Shown here piece by piece: positions 50,300-59,057 of a stretch of 64,000 bases of DNA; within the stretch, counting starts at the first letter, position 1; every line of letters begins with the position of its first letter. Made by a program: the position numbers and the translations under genes. Origin of the DNA: Afipia sp. OHSU_II-C1. GTDB taxonomy: Bacteria > Pseudomonadota > Alphaproteobacteria > Rhizobiales > Xanthobacteraceae. The notes under the pieces were generated by a model. The model did no database searches and was not told where the DNA came from. It saw only the letters and a program-made list of their open reading frames with translations. The stretch covers positions 270,001 to 334,000 of the forward strand of contig NZ_APJI01000006.1 of NCBI RefSeq assembly GCF_000497575.1. Reading direction: 5' to 3'.

Positions 50300-51415
50300 T
50301 CAGGCTTCCTGATGGAACGGATAATCCGTGTAGCCCGCTTCCGCGCCGCCATAAAACGTCGCGCGATTATAAGGCGTGAGCGGCGCCTTCTCCCTGATGC
50401 GGAGCGGGAGATCCGGATTCGAGATGAAGTGACGGCCGAATGCGATCGCGTCCGCCTTGCCTGATGCGATGGCATTTTCTGCGGTCTCACCGGTGAAGCC
50501 CCCCGCTGTGATCAGGACGCCCGGCCAGAGCGGCCTGAACAACTCCATCGCCGATGGCACGTTCTGATGATTGACCTCGGCACGGCCCGCGCCGCTGCTG
50601 CGCGGCTCGATGAAATGCAGATAGGCAAGACCCCGTGTGCCCAGCGCTTTCACAACATGACCATACAGCGGCATCGGGTCGGCTTCGCCGGTGTCGTTGG
50701 CAACGCCGTAAGGCGACAGGCGTACGGCCACACGGTCAGCGCCCCAGACGCCGGTGGCCGCGTCGGTCACCTCCAGCAGCAGACGCGCGCGGTTCTCGAT
50801 CGATCCGCCGTACTGGTCTGTTCGCTGATTGATGCGCGACTGAAGAAACTGCTCAAGCAGATAGCCGTTCGCGCCATGGATCTCGACGCCGTCGAACCCG
50901 GCTTCCTGCGCGTTCCGCGCTCCCTCGCGGAAGCTGTCGACGATTCCCGCGATCTCGCCGGTTTCGAGCGCCCGCGGTGTCTCGTAAGGCACCTGCTTTC
51001 CATCGGCCGTCATGGCGGTGAAATTGCCGGAGATCGGAACGGCTGATGGCGCGACCGGCAAGGCCCCGCCAGGCTGGAACGAAGAGTGCGAGACACGCCC
51101 GACGTGCCAGAGCTGCAGGAAGATGATGCCGCCCTTGGCATGAACCGCATCGGTGATTTCGCGCCATCCAGCAATCTGCTCGCGCGAATAGATGCCCGGC
51201 GTTCTGGGATTGCCTCGCCCGGTTTGAACGACCGGCGATGCTTCGGCGATAATCAAGCCGCCCTGCGTGGCGCGCTGCTGGTAGTATTCGAGGTTCAACG
51301 GATGCGGCGCGTTGTCCTGCTGCGCGGCCCGCATCCGAGTCAGCGGAGCCATGACGACGCGGTGGCTGAGCTGATACGGTCCAACCTTCAGGGGAGAAAA
51401 AAGCGAGGGCGACAT
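50300..51415 (-). CDS. Old Yellow Enzyme family alkene reductase
   Basis: This 371-residue FMN-dependent enzyme has NRVVMAPL-like SHRVVMAPLTRMRA near 18, EIHGANGYLLEQFLQ and NQRTDQYGGSIENRARLL, typical of NemA/N-ethylmaleimide reductase. It reduces alpha,beta-unsaturated carbonyls and nitro compounds. The start MSPSLFSPLK is chosen from family alignment; the frame extends upstream by 143 codons without support. Confidence 0.93.
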   Translation of the reverse strand: MSPSLFSPLKVGPYQLSHRVVMAPLTRMRAAQQDNAPHPLNLEYYQQRATQGGLIIAEASPVVQTGRGNPRTPGIYSREQIAGWREITDAVHAKGGIIFLQLWHVGRVSHSSFQPGGALPVAPSAVPISGNFTAMTADGKQVPYETPRALETGEIAGIVDSFREGARNAQEAGFDGVEIHGANGYLLEQFLQSRINQRTDQYGGSIENRARLLLEVTDAATGVWGADRVAVRLSPYGVANDTGEADPMPLYGHVVKALGTRGLAYLHFIEPRSSGAGRAEVNHQNVPSAMELFRPLWPGVLITAGGFTGETAENAIASGKADAIAFGRHFISNPDLPLRIREKAPLTPYNRATFYGGAEAGYTDYPFHQEA

Positions 51416-51858
51416 CACGCAAGCTCCGAGTTCGGCATCAGGGAATGACGCGTTATCACAGCTTGCGTTTTTTCTCTTCATTTCGAGCGCGCATGGCAGA
51501 CCTACGCTCCGATGACGCGGCCGCCGTCCAGTTGCGCATTCGATCGCCGGAGGCAAATTTCCTATTATCGCGCCGATGCGTCGTCTTCCACGCCAGATTT
51601 CACAGCGGGATCGCCAGCATTCTGTTTCAAGGTCATCGCCGACCAAAAAATGGACAAGGCAATACTCGTCATTACACGCGGCATGAGGAACAACATCTGT
51701 AATCTCCACATAAACTTGTGGAGCAACCTTTGAAGGGAAGCAGTTGTTCCTGAAGGCGGCACGCAAAAAATAATAAAGGTCAGGAACTTCCTTGAGCCGA
51801 ACGCGCGCAGACATCATTGCGCACCTGTTGAACCGGAGCCTCACAGATCTCCGTGGGC
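51416..51858. other. intergenic region of 443 nt
   Basis: No gene is supported here. The sequence is more AT-rich than its surroundings near 51620-51790, which is typical of promoters, and would contain the promoter of the alkene reductase gene. No classical hairpin or repeat is visible. Confidence 0.5.
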
Positions 51859-52800
51859 CTAGGCAGCCGCCATCCGCGCCGCGCGCTTGATCGCCTGAGG
51901 CGGCTGGCCGAACGCCCGCAGGAACGCCCGGCGCATCCGCTCGGGATCGGAAAACCCGGTCTCGCGCGCGATCACATCAACGGGATGCTGTGCCTCCTCC
52001 ATCAAAATCCGCGCCGCTTCGACCCGCAGGTTCTCGACTGCTTTTGCGGGTGACTGTCCGGTTTCCGAGCGGAACGCACGGCTGAACTGACGGGGACTGA
52101 GCCGCGCCGCTTCCGCCAGCACTTCGACCGACAGATCGTTTTTCAGATTCTTCTTGGCGAAAGCGAGGGCATCCTGAATGCGATCGGATTTTGGCTGGAG
52201 TTCGAGCAGCGCCGAGAACTGCGACTGCCCGCCGGTCCGCCGGTGATAGACCACCATCTTGCGGGCCACGCCGCGCGCGACATCCACGCCGAGATCGCTC
52301 TCGACCATCGCCAGACAAAGATCGATGCATGATGTCATGCCCGCCGAGGTCCACACCGATCCATCGACAATGAAAATCTTGTCTTCCTGAACTTTGACCT
52401 TCGGAAACTGGGCCTGCATGTTCCGCGCAAACGCCCAGTGCGTGGTGGCGCGTCGTCCGTCGAGAATGCCCGCCTCTGCGAGCACGAAGGCGCCGGTGCA
52501 AATGCTGGCGACCCGCCGCGACTCCTTGCTGGCCGAGTTGATGAAAGCAAGAAGACCCGCAGAAGACGGGACGGGCGACATCCAGCCGGTCACCATGACG
52601 GTGTCGAACTTCGCCTTGCTGAAGGGTCTTGTCTCAATCGGAACGCCCGACGAACTCGCAACCGGCCCGCCGTGCTCAGACAAAAGCTCGATTTCGTAGG
52701 CCGGCGCCGGGCCCGCCATGTTCGCCAGCTCGAACACCGAAATCGCAACAAGATCAAGGATCTGAAAGCCCGGAAAAATGACAAGACCAACGCGCTTCAT
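51859..52800 (-). CDS. GlxA family AraC-type regulator
   Basis: This 313-residue protein has a DJ-1/PfpI-like N-terminal domain (VGLVIFPGFQILDLVAISVF, ASICTGAFVLAEAG with the Cys) and a C-terminal AraC double helix-turn-helix (LSPRQFSRAFRSETGQSPAK). It is divergent from an SDR gene, which is a common pairing and suggests direct control. Confidence 0.93.
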   Translation of the reverse strand: MKRVGLVIFPGFQILDLVAISVFELANMAGPAPAYEIELLSEHGGPVASSSGVPIETRPFSKAKFDTVMVTGWMSPVPSSAGLLAFINSASKESRRVASICTGAFVLAEAGILDGRRATTHWAFARNMQAQFPKVKVQEDKIFIVDGSVWTSAGMTSCIDLCLAMVESDLGVDVARGVARKMVVYHRRTGGQSQFSALLELQPKSDRIQDALAFAKKNLKNDLSVEVLAEAARLSPRQFSRAFRSETGQSPAKAVENLRVEAARILMEEAQHPVDVIARETGFSDPERMRRAFLRAFGQPPQAIKRAARMAAA

Positions 52801-52866
52801 GGTGGCGACTCTTTGTCCTGAAACGAGGTATATATGGCATTTAAGACGTATGGGTAGCGCCCTAGA

Positions 52867-52908
52867 TTGATCCCGTCAACACCGGCCAGGCCGGTCCCAT
52901 CGGATCAA
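52867..52908. promoter_or_regulatory. 42-bp nested dyad in front of the SDR gene
   Basis: The inner palindrome ACCGGCC-A-GGCCGGT (52881-52895) lies inside an outer pair TTGATCC (52867-52873) and GGATCAA (52902-52908), both centred within one base of each other. It is between the divergent regulator and SDR genes, so it is a candidate GlxA-type operator. Confidence 0.5.
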
Positions 52909-52924
52909 CACAGGACACACGACA

Positions 52925-53734
52925 ATGTCTCAGCAACAGACCAAAGGCACGGCCCTGGTGACAGGCTCTTCCTCCGGCATCGGAGCCCTTTACGCGGACC
53001 GGCTGGCCCGGCGCGGGTATGACCTCATTCTGGTCGCACGTGACAAGGCAAGGCTCGACACGCTTGCAGCCAAGCTCGCCAAGGACACCGGCCGCAAGGT
53101 CGAGGTTTTGCCTGCTGACCTCAATGCGAAGGCCGACTTGCGCCGCGTCGAGGAGCGCCTGAAAACCGACCAGAGCATTACTGCACTGATCAACAATGCC
53201 GGCATCGGGTCCGCCGGACCGCTGCTGACCTCGGATGTCGATCAGATGGACGCGATGATCCAGCTCAACGTCGTGGCGCTGACCCGTCTGGCGCTCGCCG
53301 CCGCCCCGGCTTTCGTCGCGCGCAAGAACGGGCTCATCATCAACATCGCGTCGATCGTGGCGCTCGATACCGATGTGCTCAACGGCACCTACAGCGGCAC
53401 GAAGGCTTATGTCGTCAATTTCACCCAGGCGCTGCACAAGGAATTCAAGGACAGCGGCGTTCGGGTTCAGGCCGTGTTGCCTGGCGCGACCGCAACGAAT
53501 TTCTGGGATATTGCGGGCGTACCGGTCGCCCACCTGCCGCAGGGTATCGTGATGCAGGCGGACGAAATGGTCGATGCTTCGCTGGTTGGCCTCGACATCG
53601 GCGAACTCATCACCATCCCGTCACTGCCTGATGTGAAGGAATGGGAAAACTACGATGCGGCCAGAAAGGCGCTCACGCCGAAGCTGTCACGGGCGCAGGC
53701 TGCCGATCGCTACAAGAGAAAAAGCGCAGCATAA
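52925..53734 (+). CDS. SDR family NAD(P)-dependent oxidoreductase
   Basis: This 269-residue protein has TGSSSGIG (residues 14-21), NNAGIGS near 91, and YSGTKAYVVNF with the catalytic Tyr and Lys near 155. The substrate is unknown. Its place opposite a GlxA-type regulator suggests it is the main regulated gene. Confidence 0.93.
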   Translation: MSQQQTKGTALVTGSSSGIGALYADRLARRGYDLILVARDKARLDTLAAKLAKDTGRKVEVLPADLNAKADLRRVEERLKTDQSITALINNAGIGSAGPLLTSDVDQMDAMIQLNVVALTRLALAAAPAFVARKNGLIINIASIVALDTDVLNGTYSGTKAYVVNFTQALHKEFKDSGVRVQAVLPGATATNFWDIAGVPVAHLPQGIVMQADEMVDASLVGLDIGELITIPSLPDVKEWENYDAARKALTPKLSRAQAADRYKRKSAA

Positions 53735-53781
53735 CTTCCGCGCGAGCGAACAAGGCCGTCGCCCACCGGCGGGGGCCTTTC

Positions 53782-54504
53782 TCAGCGCAGCAACAGCGTG
53801 GCTGCGACCGGCACCAGCAGCGACGTCACCAGCGCGTTCAGTCCCATCGCGATGCCGGCGAATGTGCCTGCCACTTCGTCGACCTGAAACGCCCGCGCGG
53901 TGCCGATCCCGTGCGAGGCGAGTCCCGCAGCGAAACCCCGCGCGCGGAAATCGGTGATTCCCAGCCAGTTCATCGTCGGGGTCACCACGATCGCGCCCAT
54001 GATGCCGGTCAGGACGGTTGCGACCGCCGTGATGGCGGGATTGGCGCCCAGAGTTTCGCTGATGCCCATGGCGACGCCCGCGGTCACCGATTTCGGCGCC
54101 AGCGACAGCACGATCTCCCGCGGCAACCCGGCAGCTTCCGCGAACAGCACCACCGACACGATCGCCGTGATGCAGCCCACCACCAGCGCCATCAGCATCG
54201 GGAGAATCGCCGACATCACAATCCTGCGGTTTTCATAAAGCGGCACCGCGAGCGCGACGGTCGCGGGGCCGAGCAGGAAATGCACGAACTGCGCGCCGCT
54301 GAAATAGGTCGTGTAGCTGGTCCCGGTCAGGTGAAGGAACAAGCCGACGATCCAGATCGAGTGCAGGACAGGATTCATCAGCGGGTTGCGATGGGTCGCG
54401 AGCGAGGCCGCGTCGGCGATCGCGTAGACCACAAGCGTCACGGTCAGCCACAGCAGCGGCGTCTGCGACAGATACACCCAGAGCGAAAACGGATTGCCGC
54501 TCAT
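53782..54504 (-). CDS. LrgB family protein
   Basis: This 240-residue polytopic protein has the LrgB/YohK layout with FLLGPATVALAVPLYENR near 95 and LAPKSVTAGVAMGISE near 149. LrgAB pairs act in murein hydrolase export control and, in some bacteria, in pyruvate or glycolate transport. It follows lrgA with a 4-nt overlap. The start MSGNPFSLWV is chosen from that overlap. Confidence 0.93.
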   Translation of the reverse strand: MSGNPFSLWVYLSQTPLLWLTVTLVVYAIADAASLATHRNPLMNPVLHSIWIVGLFLHLTGTSYTTYFSGAQFVHFLLGPATVALAVPLYENRRIVMSAILPMLMALVVGCITAIVSVVLFAEAAGLPREIVLSLAPKSVTAGVAMGISETLGANPAITAVATVLTGIMGAIVVTPTMNWLGITDFRARGFAAGLASHGIGTARAFQVDEVAGTFAGIAMGLNALVTSLLVPVAATLLLR

Positions 54505-54887
54505 GACGCATTGCGTCCCCGGCGCATCAGGCGGCTGGTGATCAGAAAGGTCCCGACGGTGACAACCAGTGTCACCAGCACCGAAGCCGCCAGGATCACG
54601 AAGATTGCAAGACCGTGGTGCGCGAGCAGATCGAGCTGCTGCACCACGCCCACGCCCGCGGGGACGAACAGCAGCGACAGATGCGCCAGCATGCCTTTCG
54701 CGGTTCCTTCCACCGCGTTGTCGCGCAGCGGCCCTCGCGCCAGGACCGGAAAACGATCGCGCGTGATGAGCACGGCGAACAGAAGCGCGAGGCCCACCAC
54801 CGGCCCCGGCACCGGCACCCGCAATCCGCGGACGATGACCTCGCCGATCAACTGACAGATCAGGATGACACTCAGGCTGGCGATCAT
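54501..54887 (-). CDS. CidA/LrgA family protein
   Basis: This 128-residue protein has four membrane helices and the LrgA motif CQLIGEVIVRGLRVPVPGPV at residues 11-30, followed by LLFVPAGVGVV near 74. It is holin-like in fold and the partner of LrgB. GGAG lies 7 nt before the ATG. Confidence 0.92.
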   Translation of the reverse strand: MIASLSVILICQLIGEVIVRGLRVPVPGPVVGLALLFAVLITRDRFPVLARGPLRDNAVEGTAKGMLAHLSLLFVPAGVGVVQQLDLLAHHGLAIFVILAASVLVTLVVTVGTFLITSRLMRRGRNAS

Positions 54888-54968
54888 GGGCGGCTCCGGC
54901 GCGGATACGCTGCATAACACGCAAGACAGGTCGCCGCTGTCAATCGCAGCACGCGGATGGAGGCATTG

Positions 54969-55820
54969 TTATTGCTGCGAGCGCCGATAAAGCTCGGAGA
55001 TGTTTTTCCAGATCGTATCCTTGAGTTCGTTCGCAACGGGCCCCGTCAGAACCACCGGCGGTCTGTGACGCTTGATGCAGCCTTCAACCAGCCGCAGCAC
55101 CCATACCTCGCCGTCGGTGTAGTAAAGGTCGCCTTCGCCGTTGCGGCCACGCAATGTGGGACCGACCCCGCCGACCGTGTAGCGCGCCTCGATCATCCCG
55201 GCGGCCTGCAGATCGGTTTCGATCAACCGCCGCTCCGCATCGACATCCGGCGCGATGTGATGTGTGACCGCGCCGGTGTAATGGCTGAATCCGACGCTGC
55301 GATCGAATGTCACCGCACCGAGCCAGACCGACCGCTTCTCCGCGCCGTCCTTCAGGACCATCCACAACCGGATGTGATGCCGCTGGTCGGCGCTCTTGCC
55401 GACGGGCTTTTCGAAGGCGAGATCCTCGCGGCGGCCGTCATAAAACAGCGGGCTGACCGGTGCGTCGGGATAGGGCTTATCCAGCAACACGCTGCCCGAT
55501 ATTTCCAGAGAGGAGCGCAATGTAATCGGATCGGCCGGAAACCATCCTGCCTCGCGCATGGCGCAAAGAATGTCGTTCGACGATCCAACCAGTCCGACAT
55601 TGATTGGATCGGCGGGAATGCCCTGCGCGGTGACTGTCACCATCGGCAGGCCATCGAGTTTCTTCTGATGTTCGTAATGCCGCCAGAACGACGGCAGCAG
55701 CAGATAGGCGATCGCGCCATACGCAACGAGAACAACCGCGAGCGCCATGAGCGCCCGCTTCATGCGGCGCGATGGCGGTCGCGGCGTTGGACCGGCCGGA
55801 CTCACAGCCGACCGGTCCAT
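54969..55820 (-). CDS. LssY-like C-terminal domain protein
   Basis: This 283-residue protein has one membrane helix (about residues 22-45) followed by an extracytoplasmic domain with NVGLVGSSNDILCAMREAGW and SPLFYDGRREDLAFEKP, as in the LssY C-terminal domain. Function is unknown. It lies 16 nt downstream of the next secreted-protein gene on the same strand. Confidence 0.82.
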   Translation of the reverse strand: MDRSAVSPAGPTPRPPSRRMKRALMALAVVLVAYGAIAYLLLPSFWRHYEHQKKLDGLPMVTVTAQGIPADPINVGLVGSSNDILCAMREAGWFPADPITLRSSLEISGSVLLDKPYPDAPVSPLFYDGRREDLAFEKPVGKSADQRHHIRLWMVLKDGAEKRSVWLGAVTFDRSVGFSHYTGAVTHHIAPDVDAERRLIETDLQAAGMIEARYTVGGVGPTLRGRNGEGDLYYTDGEVWVLRLVEGCIKRHRPPVVLTGPVANELKDTIWKNISELYRRSQQ

Positions 55821-55836
55821 AGCCGTTCAACCAGTC

Positions 55837-56355
55837 TCAGCCTTTCAGCCGCTTGGTGCATTCGCTGTAATAGCCGCCGCCCTTCTGAATCCACTTCAGG
55901 CCGCCATTGGCATTGGCCGCCTTGTTGGCGTTGTATTGATCGACGCAGGTGTGCATGCGTGCCTTGCCCGCGGTCTCGCTGGAATACTTTGGTGCGATGG
56001 CTGTCGGATACACGGCTGCACCTGCGGCCGCGGGAGCCGCGGCAGGCTTCGGCGCTTCAGCAGCCTTTGGTGCTTCCTTCGGAGCAGCAGCGGCTTTCGG
56101 TGTTTCCTTGGGCGTGGCGGCCGCCTTCGGAGTTTCCTTGGGAGCCGCCGTCGTTGCCGCGGCCGGCGTCGCGTCGGCGCCGCATTGCGCCTTGCGGAAA
56201 TCATTCCACTTCTGGTCACCGAGTGTGCCCGCCGCCTTTGCAGCCTGATATTTGGCGCTGCATTCCTGGGCGGTCAGGGCCTGCGCCGGCATCGCAGCGA
56301 AGGTTGCCGCACCAGCCAGCAGCGCCGCACAAAACAGATTGGCTCGGATTGTCAT
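55837..56355 (-). CDS. secreted protein with Pro/Lys/Ala repeats
   Basis: This 172-residue protein has a signal peptide ending PAQA near residue 26, a short segment with ECSAKYQAAKAAGTLGDQKW, about six degenerate copies of PKETPKAAA, and a C-terminal cysteine-containing domain (CVDQYNANKAANANGGLKW). The two end segments look alike (C-x-x-x-Y-x-A-x-K-A-A), suggesting a duplicated domain split by the repeat. Function is unknown. Confidence 0.78.
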   Translation of the reverse strand: MTIRANLFCAALLAGAATFAAMPAQALTAQECSAKYQAAKAAGTLGDQKWNDFRKAQCGADATPAAATTAAPKETPKAAATPKETPKAAAAPKEAPKAAEAPKPAAAPAAAGAAVYPTAIAPKYSSETAGKARMHTCVDQYNANKAANANGGLKWIQKGGGYYSECTKRLKG

Positions 56356-56543
56356 CGAACTCTCCTGAGTGAGGGATCTCGAACGCAGCACATCCTAGCT
56401 CACGCCGATTTGCATTCAACGCGCTGCCGCTCGCGCCGATCAAAAAATAATGAACTACAAAAGGCATTCCGCGCTGCGGCGTTCACCGGCGGTTCATCCT
56501 CGCGGGCCAAGGCTCGCGCCCATCTGCAACGCGAGACTTCCCC

Positions 56544-56828
56544 ATGATCACTCTCCCTTCACGCATCCTTGTCACCGCTGCCGCCTCGTTGATGCTTGCC
56601 GGTGCCGCCTTCGCACAAACCGCGACGCCAGCCGCTCCGGCCGCGCCAGCGGCCAAGACTGAGCCGGCCAAAACTGCGCCTGCCAAGACGGTCACACCCA
56701 AAGAGAAAGCCGAACGCACCGCGGCCTCGCTCGAATGTTCGAAGCAGGCCGACGCCAAGGGACTGCACGGCAAGGAGCGCCGGAAATTCCGCTCCGAATG
56801 CAAGAAGACCGCCGGGAAGGCGAATTGA
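56544..56828 (+). CDS. PsiF-repeat secreted protein
   Basis: This 94-residue protein has a signal peptide ending GAAFA (residues 20-24), an Ala/Pro/Lys linker, and one PsiF repeat with LECSKQADAKGLHGKERRKF. PsiF of E. coli is phosphate-starvation induced, function unknown. A pho box was not identified here. A strong terminator hairpin follows. Confidence 0.85.
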   Translation: MITLPSRILVTAAASLMLAGAAFAQTATPAAPAAPAAKTEPAKTAPAKTVTPKEKAERTAASLECSKQADAKGLHGKERRKFRSECKKTAGKAN

Positions 56829-56841
56829 GCCTGTGAAACAA

Positions 56842-56880
56842 GGCGAGCCAGTCACCGGCTGGCTCGCCTTCGTTCTCTTT
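56842..56880 (+). terminator. terminator after the PsiF-like gene
   Basis: GGCGAGCCAG and CTGGCTCGCC form a perfect 10-bp stem with a 7-nt loop, followed by the T-rich TTCGTTCTCTTT. It lies 14 nt after the stop codon. Confidence 0.82.
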
Positions 56881-56990
56881 CGTCACGCTGCGCATGGAGA
56901 ATGTGCGAGCCATGCTCGCGCTCCGTTTGCGGTGCATGGCGGGATTTGTGATAACGGCGTTGCCGTTCCTCGAATCCCGCCGCAATGACG
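56881..56990. repeat. palindromic interspersed repeat (REP-like), second copy
   Basis: The element contains GGCGGGATT (56938-56946) and AATCCCGCC (56973-56981) around an inner AACGGC-GTT-GCCGTT hairpin, and ends CGCAATGACG, the inverse of the first 10 bases of the repeat at 16 kb. The start codon of the following gene lies inside that terminal arm. Confidence 0.65.
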
Positions 56991-58076
56991 CCTGTCCTTC
57001 AGAAGCTGTCGCGAGCTTTTCGCAACGTCCAGCCGTGCGACATCCTCCAAACGTTTGAAACGCTCCTGATCGGTCTGGCCGGAGGAGCCCTGTTTCGATG
57101 GCTGGAATTGCCCGGCGGATTGATCTCGGGCGCGATGATCGCGGTCGGGGCAGGCGCTATCGCGGGACGCCCGATGGGCCTGCCGCCGCTGATGGCGCAT
57201 ATCATCCTGATGACGCTCGGTCTGTCGCTGGGGTCGATGGTGTCGCCCCAGATGCTGACCAACATGGCGAGCTATCCGGTCAGCATCGCGATCCTCGCCG
57301 CGTCTACTTTCTGCGCTACGCTCGGCAGCAGCTTCTATCTCCAGCACATCCACAAGTGGGACCGCACATCCGCCCTGCTCGCCGGCAGCCCCGGCGCGCT
57401 GTCGCAGATCATCATGCTCGCCAACGAACGACGCGCCGATGTCGCCGGCATCGCGGTGGTGCAGACCATGCGCGTGATCATTCTGACGGCGGCATTGCCG
57501 TTGATCCTCGCGGCGTCCGGACTGGCCCCGCACGGCGGCTCCCCGATGCACGCGGCGCCAGCGACACCGCTTGCGCTCACGGTTCTCGCCGCCGTGTGCG
57601 TGGCGACATCGCTGCTGCTGCGTGTCATGAAGTTTCCGGCGAGCTGGATGTTCGGCGCCATGCTCGGCTCCAGCATCCTGCACGGCACCGGATCGATCGA
57701 AGGAGGCCTGCCGGACTGGGCCTACGCTGCCGCCCTGATCGGGATCGGGGCGCTGATCGGCACACGCTTTGCGAAAATCTCAGCGCGCACGCTGTTGAGC
57801 TACATGGCCGCAGCCATCGGATCGTTCATCGTAGCCATCGTCATTTCGGCGATTTTCATCGCGCTCGCGGCGCTGGCCACGCCGGCGCGGTTCGGCGACA
57901 TCGTGGTCTCCTTCGCACCGGGGGCGATGGACGCCATGCTGGCGCTCGCGCTGACGCTGCACATCGATCCGATTTTCGTCGGCGCACATCATCTGTCGCG
58001 GTTTGTTTTCGTCTCGGTGGCGACGCCGGGCATCGTTCATCTGTTCGGCCGTCAACAGATCGACGCGGATGATTAG
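56985..58076 (+). CDS. AbrB-type membrane protein (AmoA-like regulator family)
   Basis: This 363-residue protein has about ten membrane helices in two repeated halves (GGALFRWLELPGGLISGAMI and VMKFPASWMFGAMLGSSILH), the form of the AbrB/YdhP duplicated-membrane family often misnamed ammonia monooxygenase. Transport is suspected but not shown. The first ATG is inside a repeat element. The next internal Met is far downstream, so this start is kept. Confidence 0.88.
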   Translation: MTPVLQKLSRAFRNVQPCDILQTFETLLIGLAGGALFRWLELPGGLISGAMIAVGAGAIAGRPMGLPPLMAHIILMTLGLSLGSMVSPQMLTNMASYPVSIAILAASTFCATLGSSFYLQHIHKWDRTSALLAGSPGALSQIIMLANERRADVAGIAVVQTMRVIILTAALPLILAASGLAPHGGSPMHAAPATPLALTVLAAVCVATSLLLRVMKFPASWMFGAMLGSSILHGTGSIEGGLPDWAYAAALIGIGALIGTRFAKISARTLLSYMAAAIGSFIVAIVISAIFIALAALATPARFGDIVVSFAPGAMDAMLALALTLHIDPIFVGAHHLSRFVFVSVATPGIVHLFGRQQIDADD

Positions 58077-58091
58077 GTATAAACCCGTATC

Positions 58092-58625
58092 TTATCGCGC
58101 AGTACGTAGGCCCCAAGCAGCCAGCAGGGCCATGCCAAGCGAGATCAACGCGTTGTAACCAGCCAGCGACAGCCCGAGGAAACGCCACTGCACCTCATCG
58201 CAGCGGATCACCTTCACCTTGTTGAGGTTGTCCAGCAGGTTTCCGGTGCTGCCGAAATCGACGATCGGCCCGCTGCAATCGGTCGGTCCCTGCCAGAACC
58301 CCCATTCGACTCCGGCGTGATAGGCGCCGAGACCGGCATTGGCGAGCAATGCGAGCCCGAGAATGACAAGACCCGCACCGAGAAGGCGCCGCGAAGCGCC
58401 CTGCGAGGCGCCGATTGCAATCAGCGCCGCCAGCGGAATGGCGAGGTAGTAGGCATAACGCTGCTCCAGGCAGAGCGGACAGGGCCGGATATCGAGCACC
58501 AGTTCGAAGAACCACGCTCCGGCGATGGTCGCGCCGGCGATGACCGCAATTCCCGCACTGGCAATGAATATTGCATCGCGCGTGTGGTTAATGCGTCCCG
58601 ATGCCGTCGTGGTGCCGTTTGACAC
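58092..58625 (-). CDS. disulfide bond formation protein B (DsbB family)
   Basis: This 177-residue protein has four membrane helices, the first periplasmic cysteine pair in RPCPLCLEQR and a second pair in TDCSG and IRCDE, all required for quinone-linked reoxidation of DsbA. The GTG start has AGGAGA 7 nt upstream and is preferred over longer frames. It converges on the AbrB-type gene. Confidence 0.9.
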   Translation of the reverse strand: MSNGTTTASGRINHTRDAIFIASAGIAVIAGATIAGAWFFELVLDIRPCPLCLEQRYAYYLAIPLAALIAIGASQGASRRLLGAGLVILGLALLANAGLGAYHAGVEWGFWQGPTDCSGPIVDFGSTGNLLDNLNKVKVIRCDEVQWRFLGLSLAGYNALISLGMALLAAWGLRTAR

Positions 58626-58761
58626 GCCAAATCTCCTGTCCGGCATGGGTCCTAGCTTGCCCGCTGCCCGCTGTCGACGTTTGGCGCGATCACAGGCGGT
58701 TGACCGCAACGGCGCGCGAGCTATATTCCGCCCGCTTTACGACCCTGCCTTCGGGCAGCGG

Positions 58762-58846
58762 GCCCCTGTGGCGGAATTGGTAGACGCGCTCGACTCAAAA
58801 TCGAGTTCCGCAAGGAGTGCTGGTTCGATTCCGGCCAGGGGCACCA
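58762..58846 (+). tRNA. tRNA-Leu (CAA)
   Basis: This 85-nt class II tRNA starts GCCCCTG and ends CAGGGGC-A-CCA. The anticodon loop is CTCAAAA, giving anticodon CAA, and a long variable arm is present. It is intact and is immediately followed by integrase-bearing DNA, so it is the probable attachment site of the island. Confidence 0.97.
58822..58846 (+). other. candidate att site (3' end of tRNA-Leu)
   Basis: P4-type integrases usually recombine at the T-arm and 3' end of a tRNA gene and leave a copy at the far end of the island. The gene is whole here, so this would be the reconstituted end. The other copy is outside the window and cannot be tested. Confidence 0.45.
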
Positions 58847-58947
58847 ACCAGGCTGTTCAAGCCCGTTCCGAAACGTCCGCAACCGTCCGCACCGTGCTCG
58901 GAAAGCCTTGAAAAATAGGCACTTCCGCGTACGTTCTAGTTCGTCAC

Positions 58948-59015
58948 CGTTTGTTCTCCTCCGATCCCAGCCGCCCGATTTGCTGGTATTTTTGCTGGTA
59001 TCGGGAGAACAAACG
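58948..59015. repeat. imperfect inverted repeat and short tandem repeat upstream of the integrase
   Basis: CGTTTGTTCTCC (58948-58959) pairs perfectly with GGAGAACAAACG (59004-59015); the symmetry continues inward as CCGATCCCAGC against GCTGGTATCGG with one mismatch and a 2-nt shift. Within the loop TTGCTGGTAT occurs twice, 12 bp apart. It may be an integrase arm site, operator or terminator. Confidence 0.6.
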
Positions 59016-59057
59016 TTCACGGCGACTTTCGCTTTGCCGAATGAAGGAATTGAGCCG

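Noticed and set aside
54501-54887. LrgA as a phage holin
   Set aside because: It is paired with lrgB by a 4-nt overlap and there are no lysis or phage genes around.
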